A DNA stretch of 64,000 bases from Lindgomyces ingoldianus (lineage: Eukaryota > Ascomycota > Dothideomycetes > Pleosporales > Lindgomycetaceae): the NCBI RefSeq assembly GCF_010093535.1, contig NW_022985165.1, positions 667,311 to 731,310 of the forward strand. Reading direction: 5' to 3'. The notes under the pieces were generated by a model, which saw nothing but the letters and a program-made list of their open reading frames with translations, ran no database searches and was not told the DNA's origin. Each line of letters starts with the position of its first letter. The first letter of the stretch is position 1. The translations under genes were made by a program, and so were the position numbers. Shown in pieces: positions 47,101 through 59,000 of this stretch.

Positions 47101-47435
47101 ATATAAAAGAAAGTAGATTAAGGCAGAAAAGACTTTAATAATTTAAAAAGGCCTACACTTAACAGCTCTAAAGGAGTTTAAGGCGCGCAGTAACAGAAAG
47201 AAGGTAAAGAAGCAGGTGTAAGCTAAAGTAGGTAAGCTATCCTAAAGGCGCTGCAGACAGTGTAATTAAACTAGGCATAACACGCAAATGTGTAAACAAG
47301 AAGCAGAAGTAGTATCTAAATAATATTCTAGGCTGTACTGTACTATATAGTGCCAGAGCGGGTTGTTATGGGCCATAATAGAGTTTGTTAGGGTGGGGTC
47401 TTGGCAAAAGTAAGCGACTCGGGTGTGTGAGCAAC

Positions 47436-47638
47436 TGTCACGGTCAACTTGGACATGCCTCGGACTCTCCCCGGAGAGCCCTCGGCCCAGCCTTGGGCAC
47501 ATGACGTCCCGTCACGTGCCCCAGCACATATATATATATCCTCTTACAAACCCCTAAGTCTCCTTAAGGATTTATCTATTAATACTATTCTATACCCCCT
47601 TCTGCGCTTCACGCTTCCTACTTTACAGTGCTCTTATA
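47436..47638 (+). repeat. G3 5' LTR
   Basis: 203 bp. The first ~95 bp are GC-rich and almost identical to the 3' LTR. The remainder carries nearly all the C-to-T/G-to-A differences. Confidence 0.9.
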
Positions 47639-47689
47639 ATTTAAATCCTTTATACTCTCCTACAGAAACATAGTTAGTTTAAAGAACAA

Positions 47690-50600
47690 AAGGCTACTTT
47701 TACTACTGCTTTTTAAGCTCTACCTTAATTAAAGAGCTATAACAACAATAGCTAACAGCAGTTGCACACGTAAAAGCAGGGCCACAGCCACTACCCCTTC
47801 TAAGGCTGTTCTAAAGACGCCCTATAATAACTCTAGTGCTTAACTTCTTAAGCACTTTATGTTTTAGCGCCTTAACTAAATTCTACTAGATTAGTAAGTA
47901 TAAAAGGTAAAAAATAAAAAACACTAAGTTTTTAAGTTAAAGGATAAGTAAGACCTTAGAAACTATTAAGGACGCAGTTAGACTAAACCTAGAAACTTTT
48001 TAAGTTATACTAGACAAAGATTAAACAACCCTTTTATTACACTAAGCCCTTTAGGTTTTAGAACTCTAGGGACTGCTAGTTAGCTCTTTATAGGCTACTT
48101 ACAGTAACTGTTAGCAACAGGGGCAAACGCAATACGCTGTAGTACTCTTCTAGGGCAGGCCTAAACTAGCTCTACTGCTGTCCTAGTACAACCCTTAACT
48201 AATAAAGCGTTTATATAATTACTTTTTATAAAAGCCTTTTAGCTTAAGGCTAAAGGAGCTTTAAAAGCTAAAATTAGTTAAGCTTATAAATAGGCCTAAA
48301 TTACTTCTACAACTCTTAGCCTATCTCTTAGAACTACTTTAGATTAACTCTAATTCTAAGCTAGCCTAGATAAGACCTTAAGTTAGCTATCTAAAATTAA
48401 GGCTTTTTTAAAGCTTAGCTCTTTAAAAAAGTCTTTAACCCTACAGCAGATAGACACTTAAGTAAAAGATATAAATAGTATCTAAAAATATATAGACCTT
48501 TTAAATAACTTTACTACTTAAACTTAATAAATTATTAACTAGATCTAGTTTAAAGTCTATAAAGACCTAATTAATTACACTATTAATAAAGGCACTATTA
48601 AAACCTAGGCTTAGCTTTAAACTAAAGTACATAAGCTTACCTAAGATCCTCTTTTAACACAGTACAAGAACTACTATTACTTTTAAAATATAAAGTAGAA
48701 AGTAGGTAATACATTTAACACTTTTATTACCTAGCTATTTTAGTAAAAGGGTTTTTTAAAAAACACTTCTTTTTAAACCTCTAACAAAAAGAAACTTTAT
48801 AAGATTAAAATTGCCTTTATATAGAGCTACTTTTTAGAATCTATTTAAAAAGAAATGCAGTGTAATAGCTTACTTAAGTCTGTAAACACTTAGCTAGAGT
48901 TTAAGCGCGCTGTACGCAACGCTAAAACTGTTGCTTACTTTAAGTAAGCTTTAATAACACCCTAGGCTAGCTCTAAAAACGCTTTAACTTAGAAAAAAAA
49001 GTAGTCCTACTCTACCTTAAACTCTTAATAGTAGTAAAAAGATAAAAGATAAGACTAGAAGCCTATAGGCTAATTAATAAGTAACTAATAGTCTTTAGTA
49101 CAGAGGACTAATACTACTACAACAACGCCTTAAGAGACCTTTAGTAAACATAAGCTTTACTAAAAAAACTAATTTAACTAAAAGAATAATAATAGCATAA
49201 AAAAAAAGAAGCCTTAGTTGTAAATCTTACACACTTGCAACTAAGGCCTAAATTAAATAGCAAGCAGCTCTATATTATAGTTTAGGTGCAGCTTAAACTT
49301 CCTAATAGTAGAATAACTATCCTCTGTAGCTTTTATAACATAGGTGCTAAATTAAACTTAATAAACACTAGTGTTATTTAGAAATATAGCCTTTTATGTA
49401 AGCACTACTATAAAAAGCCTAACGCAAGCTTTATTAATAATTACTAATTATAGTTAGAATTACTATATAATCTTTCCTTTGTCTATACAGACAATAGGGG
49501 TACTAATAAAGAAGTTAGCCTTTAAAGATTCTAGTTAGCTAATTTCTTAAGTTATAACCTAATTTTAAAGTATCTTTAGCTGTAAAAAGCTAACCCTAAA
49601 ATCTGTTTTAAAAACAGTACATTTAAGTAGTAAAAGAATAATAATAGTAGAATTTAGTTAGTATCTACTAAGAAGCTCTTAAAGAACTTTAGTTCTAAAA
49701 AGACTGCATATATGCTGCACCCTACCTCTTATACTATTTAACTAATAAGTAATAATGTTAGGAAGGAAGCCCTCTTAGAGGAACTGCTTTAGGGACACCC
49801 TAAACCTGCTCTGCAAGCCCCTAGGCCTAGTAGCAACATAGTGCAGGATGTAAAGTACTTTTATTATTAAAAGCTACTCTAGTTAAAAAAGTACATGCTT
49901 AAAATTTAAAAGCATTTTTAAAAGTATGTTAAGACATTTTTAAAGCTCTTATAGCTTTTTAAAGCTATAGCCTATTATATAGTAGCTAGTATCTATAATT
50001 AAGGCCACTACTAGGCCACACTGCCTGCAGGCGTTGCCTAGGTACTTCCTAACAACAGTAATAAGTATCTAGGCACTAATAATGCTAACAACGCTCTAGA
50101 CCCTAAGGAACTTACACATGTTCCCCCTAAGTTCTACTCTTAGTAGTATACTTTTAGCAAACATTGTATAAACATCCTTAGGCTAAATAGTAAGCATAAT
50201 TATGCTATAAAAATTAAAAAGGAAAAGAAGATTCTAAACTTTTTAATCTATAACCTCTCCTACTACAAACTAGATATCCTGCAGGAATACCTTAATGCGG
50301 CCTAGAAGAAGGGTTAGATACGCCTAAGCAGGTTGCTAGTAGGTGCTCCTATCCTTTTTATCTTAAAACTAGATAGGACACTGCAACTTTATGTTAACTA
50401 TTAAAGTCTTAATAAAATTATAATTAAAAACTAATATCTTATTCTACTTATAAGTAAGATGTTAGATTACTTATTAAAGGCTAAAGTTTTTATAAAGCTT
50501 AACTTTTACAACGCCTACTATAGGCTTTATATTAAGAAAGGGGATAAGTAGAAGACTACTTTTAAGACGCAGTACAGGCATTTTAAGTACCTTATTATGC

Positions 50601-53560
50601 TTTTTAGCCTAGCTAATGCCCTAGCTACCTTTTAGTCCTATATCTATAGGGCTTTAGGAGGCTTGTTAGATAAGATGTGTATTGTCTATCTAAATAACAT
50701 CTTTATTTACTTTAAAAATAAAAAGGACTATAAGTAACATGTCTTTAAAGTTCTTAATTAACTAGTAAAATAAAGACTATACTATAAGGCATTTAAATAT
50801 TTCTTTAAAACAAAAGCTGTTAAGTTCTTAGGCTTTATAGTTACACTAAAAGGTGTAGTAATAGACTTATTACGTGTCTAGATAATTAAGGAATAGCCTA
50901 AGCTAAAAAGCTTTAAAGACATCTAAGTATTTCTAGGCTTTATAAACTTTTATTAAAGATTTGTCTATAATTACTTAGAAATTACACGCCTACTAGTTAA
51001 CTATATAACAGCTGCTTAAGCTCTAAGTCTGCCCTATAGGGGCCCTAACTTAAAAAAAAAGAAGAAAGTAAAGCAGAATTATAAAAGTCTTATAAAGTAG
51101 TACTAGAAATAGTTCTAGCCTAAAAAAGCCTATAACACCTTTTTAACTTTTAAGTTAAAATTTATAGATGCCTTAGTCTTTTAGCACTTTAATTTATTAA
51201 AGCTAGTTATAATTATTATAAACGCTTTTAAGTTTACTATAGCAGTAATACTGCTTTAGCCTTAGTTCTCTAAGCTAGTAGTAAATTGCTACTAGAGGCC
51301 TATAGCCTTCTAGAGCTGCAAGTTAAGCAGCCTACAACTCTATTAGCATACACACAATAAGAAGTTGTGCGTAATTATAGAAAGCTTTAAATATTAAAGG
51401 TACTACTTAGAGTACGCCCTAAGCATAATCTAGGTACTCTTTAATTATAATAATCTGCGCTATTTTATAATAATAAAGAAGCTCTTCTTTAAGCAAGCCT
51501 ACTAAGCAGAAGAGCTAGCGCAGTTTAATTTTAAAATTAAATACAAGCTAGGTCTAAAAAACCTAGCTAATAGACTATCTAAAAAACTTAATTATATAAA
51601 AAGGGTTTTTTTAGAAAAAGTAAAATTACTGTAAAACATAATGCTCTTAACTTTATAGTAAAAGCTTTAAGTGTAGGCAATTTAAACATCTACAGCTTAT
51701 TACGCTAGTTAGGCAGCATGTGGTATAACTTCTCCTAACAGTAACCTGGCAAGGTGCTGTACTATACCTAGGGAATCCCTAAATCTACCTAACATAACAT
51801 TAATTATTAAAGGTACACCTCTATTAACCTAACCTATTGTTCCTATAGACTATAGCAGTTATAGGGCGGTTAATCCTAAAGCGCTGCAGGTCCCCTACAG
51901 GGAACCTATAATACAACAACAGACCTAGGATGTTATAAAGAAGTTCCTTTATTACTCTTATATTTATAAAATGTTATTGCTAAACTATCTTACTATTATA
52001 GCTATATAAGATAAAAACACTTATGCTTTAAAAGTTTTAAAACATTTCTCTAAGTATATTAAGTAAGTGTAGAAAACTAATAAAGCCTATTAGTTAAATG
52101 CGCTCTTAATAAAAAAAAAAGCAAGTAAAGTAAAAAAAAGCACCCTATTTTAAAAGCATAACCCTATAGGTGTCCTGCGCAGAAATAGGAGAGTGTAGAT
52201 TCTAGATAATAAAGCCTTATGTTAAAATATTTTAACAAAGAACTATAACAACTCTATAAAAAGGCATTATAGTGTTAAAAAGACTATAGACCTTCTTAAA
52301 AAGAAATACTACTAGCTGTACCTTTACTATAACGTTTACAAGTATGTTGTAAGGTGCGCACTATGCTAGCTAAATAAGATTTAGTAGTATAAGCTTTAAA
52401 AGTTACTAGAACCTTTACTTTTACTTACTTTTTTATAAAGGTACTACTTACTAGACTTTATTACTAACTTACTAGAGTTAAAAGACTTTATAAGTAGTAC
52501 TTATAACTTAATCCTAGTACTTATTAACTGCTTCTTAAAGTATGTCTAGTACCTTTCTATTACTAAGACTATTATAGTAAGAAAACTAGCTACCCTTCTA
52601 AAAAAGTAATTCTTTATAAAAATAAAACTACTAAATACTTTTATTTTTAATTATAGTTTAATCTTTACTAGTTAGTTTTAGTTAGACATCTACTTTTACT
52701 TAAAAATTAACTACTAGCTTAGTACAGCTTTTTATTCTTAGACTAATAAGTAAACTAAGCATTAAAATTAAGAATTAGAGTTATTCTTATAGTTGTACTT
52801 AAACTACTAGTAGAATAATTAGTGCAAGCTGCTACTGTACACAGAGTATGCTTACAACTCTAAGAAACACTCCTCCTACAGCAAATGCCTAATACGCGTA
52901 GCGTACAGGGTCACTCTAAAGGGCTTTAATAGGGTTAAAGACAATTATTAGCTTAGGCGCCTGCCCTAGGTATAGGACAAGTCTAGAAAGGCACTAGCCC
53001 TGTAGGACTAAGTAGTTGCTTATCTCTTAAGATAGAACAAGCAATAGAAAGCTGCGCGCTTATGCCTTAAGCAGGCGCAGCAGCACTAAGTTAAATAGTA
53101 TAACACTAAGTATTTAGAGAAGCACTTTAGTGTAGAAGATTAAGTTATTCTAAAGTTAAAGCATATTAAAACATAGTGTTTATTAAAAAAGCTTAATGTA
53201 ATGTACTTAAAACCCTTTAAGGTACTTAAGAAAATTAGAAAGCTAGTATACTAGCTAGACCTACTATAATTAATGTAAAAAATCTATCCTGTCTTCTATG
53301 TTTTACTGCTAGAGCAATAGAATAAGCCTCTTTAAAAAAAGCCCTTCTAGCCTAGGCCTGTACATGTCCTAGAGACAGATAGCAGAGACTGCTATAAAGT
53401 TAAAGAAATTCTTAAACATAAAAATTTAAAGGTAAGATAATAGTTTTTTATAAAGTAGCTTAAGTAGCTTTTTAAAAACTCTACTTAAAAACCTAAAAAA
53501 TACTTTAATAACTATAAAAAAGTTCTTTAAGATTATTAGCTTACTTTATGTAATATATTA
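47690..53560 (+). pseudogene. G3 gag-pol remnant
   Basis: Gag should occupy about 47690-49050, but only charged helical stretches are visible. A protease motif (N/D-x-GA-x-LNLIN) lies near 49339-49372. RT runs about 50250-51000, with LYVNY (from FCVDY), MLFSLANA-like and YLNN (from YLDD) at about 50687-50698. RNase H lies at about 51180-51600 and ends in a YKLGLKNLANRLS-like linker. The integrase zinc finger is near 52260-52420 and the core at about 52440-52850. A chromodomain-like block is at about 53388-53540. Asp codons have become Asn and Gln codons have become stops throughout, so nothing can be made. Confidence 0.8.
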
Positions 53561-55740
53561 TAACAGAAGTAACAGCTAAACACTACACCTGTAGGTACCC
53601 CCTAGGGGACAACTGCACTAACTTTAGCACTTATAGCAAAACCTAATGCAATCTAAACTCTGCAACACAGAAATTGCTAAAGGAAGTTAGCACATAAATA
53701 AAAAAAAAATAAAGTAATAACTTATACTTTTTACTATAAAATTTTAACTTTATGCAGCTTACAAAGTTATAACCTAGAGCAGAGTGTAAATGTCTGTATT
53801 AAAGGTACTGTCTAGGGCCCTACTAGACCTAGAGAGGTCCTAGGTAAAGTCTAGACTAGGTATTATCTATATATATAACAGAAACATTTTAAAGATTTCT
53901 AAAAACATTACTAGCTACTCTCTTAGTAAAATAAAAGTTCTGCGTGCTTTTAATTTATTTATGCTGTACTAAACTGCTAATTTATAACTAGTAAGCTTAC
54001 CTCCTTAGTAGTAGGTATATTTAGCCTATAGTAGTACTACTATTTCTCTTAGTTAGTTGCGTAGCTATTCTTAAGAAAAATTACCTTAGACTTAGACTAG
54101 ATAATAGTATTATTTAAATAGTTTTTACTAACACTACTAAGACTACTTTACAGTAAAGTTAGCTATAATTTAAATAACTTATAATACTAAGACATACTTT
54201 ATGCTGCTTATAGTTATGTTCCTAGAAAACCTAACACTATTAGGCATACTCTACTAGCGTAAAGCCCTTAGTCTTACGCTTTAGCTACTAAAAGTATGCA
54301 TTAATATGCTCCCTAAAGGCTAGGGCGTATAAGAGAACATCCTCCTAATAGCAGAGCTAAGCCTTAGCGTCTAGGTTAAGTTCTTAACTTAAGTTACTTA
54401 TAGTCTTAACAGCGCATCTATTATAGTTAAGAGCTTAGTTAATATAGTACTAAAGGATATTTCTAGCGCAGCAGAAGTAGAGATTAAGCTGTACATAGTT
54501 AGCATAAACTTAAAGAGCTCTAAAAGACCTACTTCTACACAGCTACCTACCTTCCTATTAACACAGCCTTTATAAACACTAAATAGTGTGCTTTTTATGC
54601 ACACACTAGTGTTTATAGCTATGTAAAGATTAAAAGCTAAAAGCTTTTTACTACCTTTCTTAGATAATAGCACAGCAACACAGCTACAGCACTATTTTTA
54701 GATAAGTAGCAGCTAAGGCTCTAAGTAAGGTAAAAGCTTATAGACATGTGCAGAAATCTCCTCTTTAAAGCACTAGGCAAAAGATGTAATAGGCATAGTA
54801 AGAAAAAAAAAGGTTATAGCTAAAAAGACTAGTTAAAAAAGAGCTAAAGTAAAAGTAAAAAAAAAAAGGTTTAAAAGTAGTAGGAATAGTGTTTTATACC
54901 TAAACTTACACTTACTTTTTTTACTCTATGTAAAGTTTAGAGTTGCTTTAAAGCCTTACTACCTACAACCTGCTTAGTATAGAATATTAGAGAAATAAGA
55001 AAACATATAAACAGCTTAAGAAAACTGTTACTTATACTTACACTTAACTAACTAGAAGAGTAACTACTTCTAGCAAATAGTAACACATTAAAAGCATTAT
55101 TCTTAAGCATTTTACGCATAGAGATATCTCTAAAGCACTAATTTATTAGTACTTAAAAGAACTAGCAGAACAACTTGCTTATATAGCACTATACCTCCCT
55201 ATTTAGCACTTGCAACTCTAGACTAAAGCAGCTACAGATTTAGTTTTAGAAGCTTTATAGCACTAACTTTAGAACTGTTCTAGTAATATATTAAAACTCT
55301 AAGCTATTTTAAATAAAATTATAATATTATAAGCTTACTAATAACTATTTTTCTAATAAGAAAGACTTAGTAATTAACTGCTGCATTTAAGAGAACTACC
55401 TACATAAGAGCAGTGCATCTACAGATGCCTTATAGTACTTATAAGTACTAAAACTAAAACTTTAGAACTTTTAAAAGTAGACCTTAACTAGATAGTAAAA
55501 AAGAAAAGTTATAATCTTAAGTTACTTTTATAAAAGTAGGCTTTTTAATTATAGACTATCTGCTTTACTTAGCCTCTGCAAGCCTATTAGGCTTAACCTA
55601 ATAAGATAAGAACGCTCTATATTAGCAGCTACAGCGCTAGTAATAATGTTCTAACTCTCCTAGTTGTACTTCTTTAGACATAGTTTTCTCTTACTAAGGT
55701 TTTCTAGAGTTTAGTTACTAGTAATAAGTACTACCTAGGC
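53561..55740 (+). pseudogene. Extra 3' region of G3 with a decayed ORF of unknown function
   Basis: Between the chromodomain and the 3' LTR lie about 2.2 kb not needed by a standard Gypsy element. From about 54230 to 55640 one plus-strand frame reads as protein interrupted only by TAA and TAG, the pattern expected for RIPped Gln codons. Readable blocks include ASIIVKSLVNIVLKDISSAA and LFMHTLVFIAM, then a Lys/Ser-rich stretch near 54830-54870. A 91-aa open frame on the opposite strand (54398-54673) overlaps it and is judged a shadow. Candidates: an env-like or accessory ORF, or a captured host gene. I do not recognise the family. Confidence 0.4.
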
Positions 55741-55833
55741 GTAACCTGTACAGTCCCCACCGCAGGTCCGCCTGGGGCTAGTCCAAGTTACCATGATATC
55801 CTACCTATCTAATTGCAGGATCGAGGACGACCT

Positions 55834-55851
55834 GCAGAAGGAGGGGGGCCA
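55834..55851 (+). other. Polypurine tract of G3
   Basis: Purine run AGAAGGAGGGGGG directly before the 3' LTR. Confidence 0.75.
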
Positions 55852-56054
55852 TGTCACGGTCAACTTGGACATGCCTTGGACTCTCCCCGGAGAGCCCTCG
55901 GCCCAGCCTTAGGCACATGACGTCCCGTCACGTGCCCCAGCACATATATATATATCCTCTTACGAACCCCTGAGTCTCCTTAAGGATTCGTCTATCAATA
56001 CTATCCTGTACCCCCTTCTGCGCTTCACGCTTCCTGCTTCACAGTGCTCTTACA
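55852..56054 (+). repeat. G3 3' LTR
   Basis: 203 bp, little mutated, followed by the TSD GCAAC. Confidence 0.92.
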
Positions 56055-56078
56055 GCAACTCGCCTGTGAAGTACGTTA

Positions 56079-57955
56079 TGGTATTAAAATCTTACTAAAA
56101 TTAAAAGATGTTAGGTAGTTATATAGTATTATAGGCAAAATTGTAAGTTCTTATTAGCAGAGCTTGCTCTGCTTCTTTCTGTGGACTTTAGTTTTCTTTA
56201 GTTAGGGCTTAGCAGCTAAGAATTACTGCTTTTAGCCTTTTTAGGCTTATGTAAGCATAAAAACAGCAGATCCTTAGATAATTATTTCCTACGTAAAAAC
56301 TAAAACCTTGCTGCGCGTGTTGTCTAATACCTGTCTAATACCTCTTGCTATAACTTATAACATAGTACCTTTGCTATTTAATGCTAATAAACCTCTTTTA
56401 CTTTATAATAATTATTATTACTTTATAGATCTACAAAGAGACAGGACGTTTCTTTAATAAAAGGTTTAATGTGCGCCCTGCAATACATAAATTTAAGTAA
56501 GGAAGCGCCCTACCTAGGGCAGCCCTATACCTCTACTGCTAGCTAAGAGGTGCGCTCTTACTAATATTACATATATTATAAATAACAGACTACAACTCTA
56601 TATCCTGCTATTATCTCCTCTAGTACCCCTATGTTGTTATTGTTCTACGCTATTAGACTAGGCAAATAATATGTTTAAAAGAAATAGCAAGTAAAAGACT
56701 TTATATTAAAAGTGTTACTAATTAAAAAGTAAAGTTAATGTTTATACTATAAATAAAAAACTAGTACATGTATTACTTTTTATAAACCTTAGCTTATTAA
56801 GCTCTCTTCTTTATAACATTTCTATATAATAGACGCTTTAATAATTTCTCTAATATAAAACTTTTAGCTTATTAGGTAACTTTTTTTAAATACTACCTAT
56901 GCTATTTACTCTAATTAGTTTAAGTATGTAATGTACTTAAAAGCTACTATTAATATAAAGAAGGTTTTAGTCTACACCCTCTTAGTTATAAAAAGCAGGT
57001 ATAAATAAAAACAACCTTAGTAATAGTTTAAATAAAGACATTAACATAGATATTTTCTTAAATGCTAAGCGCTATGCGTATAATTTTCTATCTACACCTG
57101 TACTTATAAATTTTAATAATGTTAAATTCTTTAAAGACTAGGCTATACTAGAAGTTAATAAAAGCTATATTAATAACTTCTATAAAAGTCTACTTAATAT
57201 TAAGTTAGATACATGCACTACCTATAATTAAAGGTAGTTTAACATAAAATTAAATTAATAAAGTACTTATAAAAAGTGCACTACTAATTTACTTAAATAT
57301 AGACATAAAAAAAAATTTATTTTACTTTAAAAAAATATAAATAACTTTAATTCTAGCTTTTTACTAAACCTTTTTAAGTTAACTACTACTAAAGAGCAAC
57401 TACTAGCATGTGTATATGTTAATATAATAAACCTTTTTACTAGAGTAAGTAGGCACTTTATGCATTATAAATAACTACTAAGTTCTTTATTATAACTTTA
57501 ATAGAATGTAAGTGCTAATGTATTAGTATTAGATAAAGTATTAGACTTATTAATTTATAAGCACTTAGCTAGCTGCTATCTATAGCAAGCGCATTACTAT
57601 CTAGGCTTAAGATGTGCAGCTTGTTATTTACATTACTTAGGATTTTAGCTAGTACTTTAACTTTGCTAATAAGTACTTGTGTAAACAGACCTACTAAAAA
57701 GTGTTCTTTTATATAGTATTTATAAGTATATAGGTCTTTGTGTAGAATTTATAAAAATATAGTTTATAAGTTTTAGTCTGTAGACTACTTTTTATTGTCT
57801 GCTCTACTTATAGTCTTCTTCTATAAGCTTCTTCTAATGCAGTCTTCTTCTCTAGAAAGAGTTTAATAAGTGACTTAAAACAAGCTCTGCTTATGCATTC
57901 ATTTATAAACTGTTATAGTATGTTATAAATTTAGTAGTAGAAAGCAAAGTTTAAG
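56079..57955. repeat. AT-rich RIPped repeat, unidentified
   Basis: Near 56155-56170 there is the GCAGAGCTTGCTCTGC palindrome that is also part of repeat C. No domain or complete element could be recognised. The isochore ends sharply at about 57955. Confidence 0.45.
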
Positions 57956-58962
57956 GTGTTGGTTGCCAAGCCATGGACAGATTAACGCACACAATGGATC
58001 CGCAAAATTGCCGAATCACATCTGCAACGGCCCGCACATAGCATTTCGACTTGCATGTAACGGCATCTAGCGTCATGGTCTGTTTACACTCCTCTATCAC
58101 CACGCAAAATCCTCCTTTGTAGACTCCCAGCGCGCATAAATCTTTCTCTACTGATAGATCACTCACAGGAGATTAACGTAAGCCTCCCACAGTGACTAAT
58201 CGAACAATAGCACGCGGTGGCCGTCGCAAAAATGTTTCCTCGAGGCCATCGTTCCTTACCCTACCCCAGTCCTCGACCATGGGTGGGCAGCACCAGGGGA
58301 TATTTCATTTGATATATGTAGTGGAGCCTCTACACCAGTAGCACAGAGCATGGTGCTCTCTCTTGCACTCAAAGGTCAGACGTCACTTCTGAGTAGCGTC
58401 ACTCTCGAGTTCGTGTCTGTCAGGACAATCAGCGGTGCGCACAAACAATCTCACGTCCGCCGGCAAACTCTCCGAATTCGTCGGGTACAGCGAAGGGCTC
58501 CTTGGATATGCGTACACTGGGCACTGATTTGCATGTTGAGCGGGATATCATTATTGGGACGACGAAAACTATACTGAAACACTTGAGCAATCTCAGAGCT
58601 GCTGCTACTATCGTCAGGAACAAGTCCTTGTTCACCAATCTCCTTTATATGGCGCTAGTACTGACCTCTCGATAGATCTACTCGACTGTAACCATCACGA
58701 CTTCAACTACCTTTAACCAATATTGTCCGTACCTCCACCGTCCCTGCTATTCACCTCGTTCCGCCTGGAAGCGTCAGGTCACCAAATTACTTGATAGGAG
58801 GAACGAATCGGGATTTAAGCGGAGCGATGATATCGCCCGCGACAAAGATCACTCCTCTCTATAACTCAACAATTCAATTGCGCGCTGCCTCGACCTAGAT
58901 CACGCGATACTGCCCGGTTTCGGTATCTCCGACCTGAAGCAGCCCACGGCCCAGTGCACTAC

Positions 58963-59000
<38 letters not shown>

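Larger units (their letters stand above)
47436..56054 (+). mobile_element. G3: Ty3/Gypsy chromovirus, 8.6 kb, with extra 3' region, nested in M2
   Basis: The LTRs of 203 bp (47436-47638 and 55852-56054) begin TGTCACGG and end TCTTACA (TCTTATA in the left copy). TSD GCAAC is at 47431-47435 and 56055-56059. A polypurine tract AGAAGGAGGGGGG precedes the right LTR. All differences between the LTRs are transitions on both strands. Domain order on the plus strand is protease, RT, RNase H, integrase and chromodomain, followed by about 2.2 kb before the 3' LTR. The outermost LTR parts and the last ~110 bp before the 3' LTR stay GC-rich, while the interior is saturated with RIP. Confidence 0.92.
45587..56076 (+). 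mobile_element. M2: Fot1/pogo-type Tc1-mariner element, interrupted by retrotransposon G3
   Basis: The TIR starts ACGTACTTTACAGGC at 45587 and ends GTACGT at 56076, with TA on each side (45585-45586 and 56077-56078). Subtracting G3 and one TSD copy leaves 1,866 bp, identical in length to M1. The plus strand carries the decayed transposase. The insertion point of G3 lies inside the right TIR, 22 bp from the transposon end, between the two subterminal GAGTTGCT-like motifs and the tip. Confidence 0.9.

Noticed and set aside
54398..54673. 91-codon minus-strand frame inside G3
   Set aside because: The opposite strand carries a longer frame with RIP-type stops; the open minus frame is likely its shadow.
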